64,000 nucleotides of DNA from contig JACCIC010000003.1 in assembly GCA_018907035.1 (NCBI GenBank), forward strand, positions 1,149,501-1,213,500. Reading direction: 5' to 3'. A program made the position numbers and the translations under genes. This stretch comes from Sycobia sp. Sy_11. Its lineage: Eukaryota > Arthropoda > Insecta > Hymenoptera > Epichrysomallidae. This document shows, in pieces, positions 61,127 through 64,000 of this stretch. Under the pieces are notes generated by a model that made no database searches, was not told the DNA's origin, and saw only the letters and a list, made by a program, of their open reading frames with translations. Within the stretch, counting starts at the first letter, position 1. Each line of letters opens with the position of its first letter.

Positions 61127-62040
61127 TCACCTGGCATCAAGCTGTACACCCAAGTATCGTAAAGATGGCGCGGAACTACTGCGGCAGCTACCAACTTTAA
61201 GAGTAATACTATTTACCTTCTTACGACTGCTGACAAGAACTACTTCTGTCTTGTGCTCCGCTAATTGTAGGCCAGCCGACTTAATCCATCTATTGATGTT
61301 GCTGATTGCCTCATTGGGATTTTCAGTGAGTTCATCAAGGGTCTTAGCCGTCACTACTAGAGCGATATCGTCGGCGTACCCTACTATTATTGAACCAGGC
61401 GGTTGTGGAATCCTCAACACGCCATCATACATAATATTCCACAATATAGGTCCTATAACCGAGCCCAAGGGGACTTCCGCAGTAACCTTATGCGATACAA
61501 TGCCTTCACCCGTTCGGTATAATAGTATCCTATTCTCAAAGTAGCTGGCCACGACATTCTGTAGATAACCAGGTACTCGGAACTCGTTAAGAGAATTCAT
61601 AATAGAAGACCAGTGCGCTGAATTGAAGGCATTCTTGACATCTAGAACGACAATGGCACAATACTGTTTAGTGCCATCTTTCCATCTCTTGCCACTGATT
61701 GCATTTCTTGCGGTACACACTACCAGTTTAATAGCATCGACTGTTGATTTTGATTTCCGAAATCCAAATTGGCGTGAGGATAAGCCGTGCAATCCTTCAG
61801 TGAATGCTTCCAGTCGGCTACATTATTTTTTACTACTATTATTTTTTCAAATATTTTACCTACCGTGTCGAGCATACACAATGGCCTGTATGATGAAGGA
61901 TCATCAAGTGGCTTATTGCCCTTAGGTAACAGGACTAACCTTTGAGTTTTCCAGCAATCAGGAAAAATACCCTGAAGAAGACAAGCATTATATATAATAC
62001 TTTTAGAAATATAAATGGGTTTTTCTTTATCGCCAACTTA
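61127..62040 (-). pseudogene. R1-clade ORF2, reverse transcriptase
   Basis: The finger region (PDCWKTQRLVLLPKG, YRPLCMLDTVGKIFEKI) is in a frame of its own at about 61840-61980. A frameshift near 61820 leads into 61127-61792. There, LSSRQFGFRKSKSTVDAI, AIVVLDVKNAFNSAHW (first Asp), PLGSVIGPILWN and GYADDIALV (the YADD catalytic pair, intact) are readable, then LRYLGVQLDAR. An intact enzyme would prime DNA synthesis at the nicked target. A terminal TGA splits off the C-terminal part. Confidence 0.92.
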
Positions 62041-63227
62041 ACTGCAGCATTAGGGATACCATCAGGGCCAGGGGCAGCATTGTCTCTAATCTTAGCGTAA
62101 GCATTATGTAGCTCCATTTCTGTTATAGGAGGTATATCGTCCGAGTGTTGCGTGCGCAGTACAGTCCCTTGGGTGTCATTGGGAAAGAGAGCGGAAACAA
62201 TCTTGTCAATCAATACCGTGCTAGTTGATTGCATTGGTGTCCTACTCAATTGTGCCATGACTGTTTTGTATGATCGTCCCCATAAGTCATTGTTGGCCTC
62301 TGCACACAGTTCAAGCCAGCATCGACGCTTGCTTGCCTTAATTGCCTTGACAAGCGCTTTTTGTGCTTCTTTAAATAAACTATTAGACCTATCACGATGG
62401 GTGCGCGCTCTTTGGGCAAGTCTACATGCGCGATGACATTGCTTGCGCAATTCTGCAATTTCATTTGTCCACCAGTAGACAGATTGACGATGTTTAAGTC
62501 CGCTCTTAGTCCTAGTCATCGACGCATCGCATGCTTCAGAGATATGCTTCATGAGTGCATTTGCCAGATGGCATGGTGCACCATATTCTAAACGCTCTTC
62601 TGATATGATAGTAGCGAACACTTCATGGTCTAGCGTTCTGATATTCCATTTCCGTGTGGGCATCCACTCATTGCACTTGTTCTTCACTTTCTTCTCTGAA
62701 ATCTCGTACAAGATGGCCCTGTGATCACTGTGGGTGTAAAGGTCGCTTACTCTCCAATTAAAGATCCGCTGAATCAGGTCATCACTGGCGAATGTTACAT
62801 CAATGACTGATTGTTTATCTCCCCTAATGAAAGTGGATTCAAATCCCTTATTAACCACGTGGAGTTGAAGAGAATTAAGGCCATCAAGCAGCATACTATG
62901 GCCTCATCAACTAATTTAGCTACAAGGATTTCAAACTGCTTGTCCGTCAAGTTTGGAGGAGCATATACACTAAAGACATATATTTCTTGTATTTTAAGCC
63001 CAGGATATCAATTCGCTCCGATGACTTGACTGCTTTAGTACCTGCCTATTTTGACCAATCCAGAGGACAGCTCTATTACTTGTGTCACTTATCCAGCGCT
63101 GTGGTCTGTCCCTGTCACAATATGGTTCGGAGATTACAGCAATGTCTATTCTTAGCTTCTTTATCGTCTGTTGCAGCAGGTCATGGGCCGCTACGCAATG
63201 GTTAGTATTCAGTTGGAGTATTCTCAT
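62041..63227 (-). pseudogene. R1-clade ORF2, endonuclease and linker
   Basis: ORF2 starts at 63227 with MRILQLNTNHC (catalytic Asn), then IDIAVISEPY (catalytic Glu). A frameshift near 62995 moves to a frame with VFSVYAPPNLTDKQFE, and soon after, near 62895, the expected GDFNAW block is missing, apparently deleted. The 61935-62894 frame continues with STFIRGDKQSVIDVTFAS and YTHSDHRAILYEI, the Ser-Asp-His end of an apurinic-type endonuclease. A basic linker follows, then DNAAPGPDGIPNAA at the start of the reverse transcriptase. Loss of the central block should abolish nicking. Confidence 0.9.
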
Positions 63228-64000
63228 GTTTCATGTCTGTTTAAAAACTCCACAGTGATCGGGCACTTATAGGTGTATGCTGGATGGTTAATCTCTTTTT
63301 TTCCTTCACATTTACAGAGTAAACAGCAGGGCTCGTTTACACACAGCTTGGATAGATGATTTTTTCCACCGCAGTGCCTGCAAAGATTAGATCTGTCATG
63401 GCCCCAGCACAAGGCCGCTAAATGGCCAGTCTGCCAACACCTAAAGCAGCGCCTTATTTCTGTTTTTTTTCGAACTCTGCAGCTGACCCATCTGATTCGA
63501 ACATGCTCTGTACGTAGTAACTCAGCTGCGTGGCTATATGGTACAGACACCACCGCCGTCTGAGTACCCCCATAAGCTTGCCGCAAGGAACGAGCGATTA
63601 GCATGTTAGTCTTCTTTAGTTCGAGGTATGATTTCAGAGCCTCTAAGACTTCATCCTTTGTAGTGACCTCATCTATATCTTTAATCTCCAAAGTAATAAG
63701 ATTAGTCAGGACCGAAGTGGATGCACTATGGCCAAACTTAGTTTCAACAATGCGAGCCAACTCATGTGCATCTTTGGCTGTCCGTTCTAACTGAAGTACC
63801 AGGGTACCGCTTGCATTTCTGCGTATCCTGTTAGCCTCATTCTTCACACAAGATAACTCCGGGTCATTCTTTATTTGACGCAGTACCTTCGCGTATGCAA
63901 CTTCTTCATTGCCCTTAATCAAAATGGAATTAGGTCTATTTCGTCCACTAAGCCTGCGTACACTAGGTAATTCTTTATCTTTACCTTTGGGCTTCTTGCG
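63224..64000 (-). CDS. R1-clade ORF1 (gag-like), partial at right edge
   Basis: The frame is open from the window edge to a TGA at 63224-63226, at least 258 codons, so the true start lies outside. It ends in three Cys/His zinc knuckles: CFRCWQTGHLAALC, CRHCGGKNHLSKLC and a longer CxxC...HxxxxxxC unit starting CCLLCKCEGKK. ORF1 proteins of this clade bind the element RNA and guide it to the nucleus and target. The stop overlaps the ORF2 start as ATGA (63224-63227). The N-terminal visible part is basic (RKKPKGKDK). No break is seen within the visible part. Confidence 0.9.
   Translation of the reverse strand, partial: RKKPKGKDKELPSVRRLSGRNRPNSILIKGNEEVAYAKVLRQIKNDPELSCVKNEANRIRRNASGTLVLQLERTAKDAHELARIVETKFGHSASTSVLTNLITLEIKDIDEVTTKDEVLEALKSYLELKKTNMLIARSLRQAYGGTQTAVVSVPYSHAAELLRTEHVRIRWVSCRVRKKTEIRRCFRCWQTGHLAALCWGHDRSNLCRHCGGKNHLSKLCVNEPCCLLCKCEGKKEINHPAYTYKCPITVEFLNRHET

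Larger units (their letters stand above)
60094..64000 (-). mobile_element. R1-clade non-LTR retrotransposon, 5' end beyond the window
   Basis: On the - strand, ORF1 with zinc knuckles is followed by ORF2 with endonuclease, reverse transcriptase and a C-terminal Cys/His motif. A 3' untranslated region of about 200 bp then ends CGCCTAATAAAAAAAA at an (AC)n tract. The wording of the RT and C-terminal parts (for example WTYRILPDI, HGELQFHLTQLLTRHGCFR, CPICPTLVEDAEHI) fits the R1 clade. At least one nonsense codon, three frameshifts and one deletion inactivate ORF2. The element is far less decayed than those at 47-53 kb, so it is probably a younger insertion. Confidence 0.92.

Noticed and set aside
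61047..63205. Several + strand frames (165, 100, 94 and 72 residues)
   Set aside because: They are shadows of the R1-clade ORF2 on the - strand.
1..64000. CRISPR-like array or bacterial-type defence cluster
   Set aside because: All tandem repeats found are microsatellites or transposon ends; there are no spaced identical repeats with unique spacers and no prokaryotic genes.

Overview
This window looks like non-coding and repeat-dominated nuclear DNA of an insect. The Ty3/gypsy, R1-clade and mariner remnants, the short introns implied by the splice sites, and the AT-rich background broken by CpG-rich islands all point that way. Hymenoptera is my best guess, but no conserved host gene here settles it. 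There is no operon structure, CRISPR array, rRNA gene or convincing tRNA.

Layout. 1-13 kb: AT-rich DNA with CpG-rich islands (about 3.06-3.96, 6.7-9.0 and 10.0-10.5 kb) and many microsatellites. No convincing coding exon is visible; the islands may hold promoters or 5' untranslated exons. 13-26 kb: AT-rich, with one probable terminal-inverted-repeat (TIR) element at 15.5-16.1 kb, one candidate coding exon near 20.1 kb (- strand) and a CpG-rich block at 22.3-23.1 kb. 26.6-27.5 kb: two convergently copied pieces of a Gly/Asn/Phe repeat coding sequence lying in opposite orientations. 28.9-33.2 kb: a decayed Ty3/gypsy retrotransposon on the - strand with one recognisable 208-bp LTR. 34.9-36.0 kb: a dispersed repeat carrying a clean 526-bp TIR element; a second copy of that repeat at 53.5-54.0 kb lacks the insertion, giving an internal empty site.

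39.9-43.3 kb: the best host gene candidate. A CpG-rich block contains a good splice donor, followed by an intron carrying a 621-bp TIR element, then an exon with an intact 214-residue Glu/Lys/Arg-rich helical protein. 44.7-45.1 kb: another probable TIR element. 47.3-53.3 kb: a transposon graveyard with four mariner fragments and two different non-LTR retrotransposon fragments joined end to end. 54.5-55.0 kb: two possible exons of an unrecognised gene (- strand). 57.5-58.0 kb: a CpG-rich block.

60.1-64.0 kb: a long R1-clade non-LTR retrotransposon on the - strand, with ORF1 (three zinc knuckles) overlapping ORF2 by ATGA. ORF2 has endonuclease, reverse transcriptase and a C-terminal Cys/His motif. 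The 3' end lies directly against an (AC)n tract, suggesting microsatellite-targeted insertion. ORF1 runs off the right edge. I found no clearly new functional system. The most informative features are the paired filled/empty TIR site, the (AC)n-anchored R1 element, the inverted Gly/Asn/Phe exons and the helical-protein gene.
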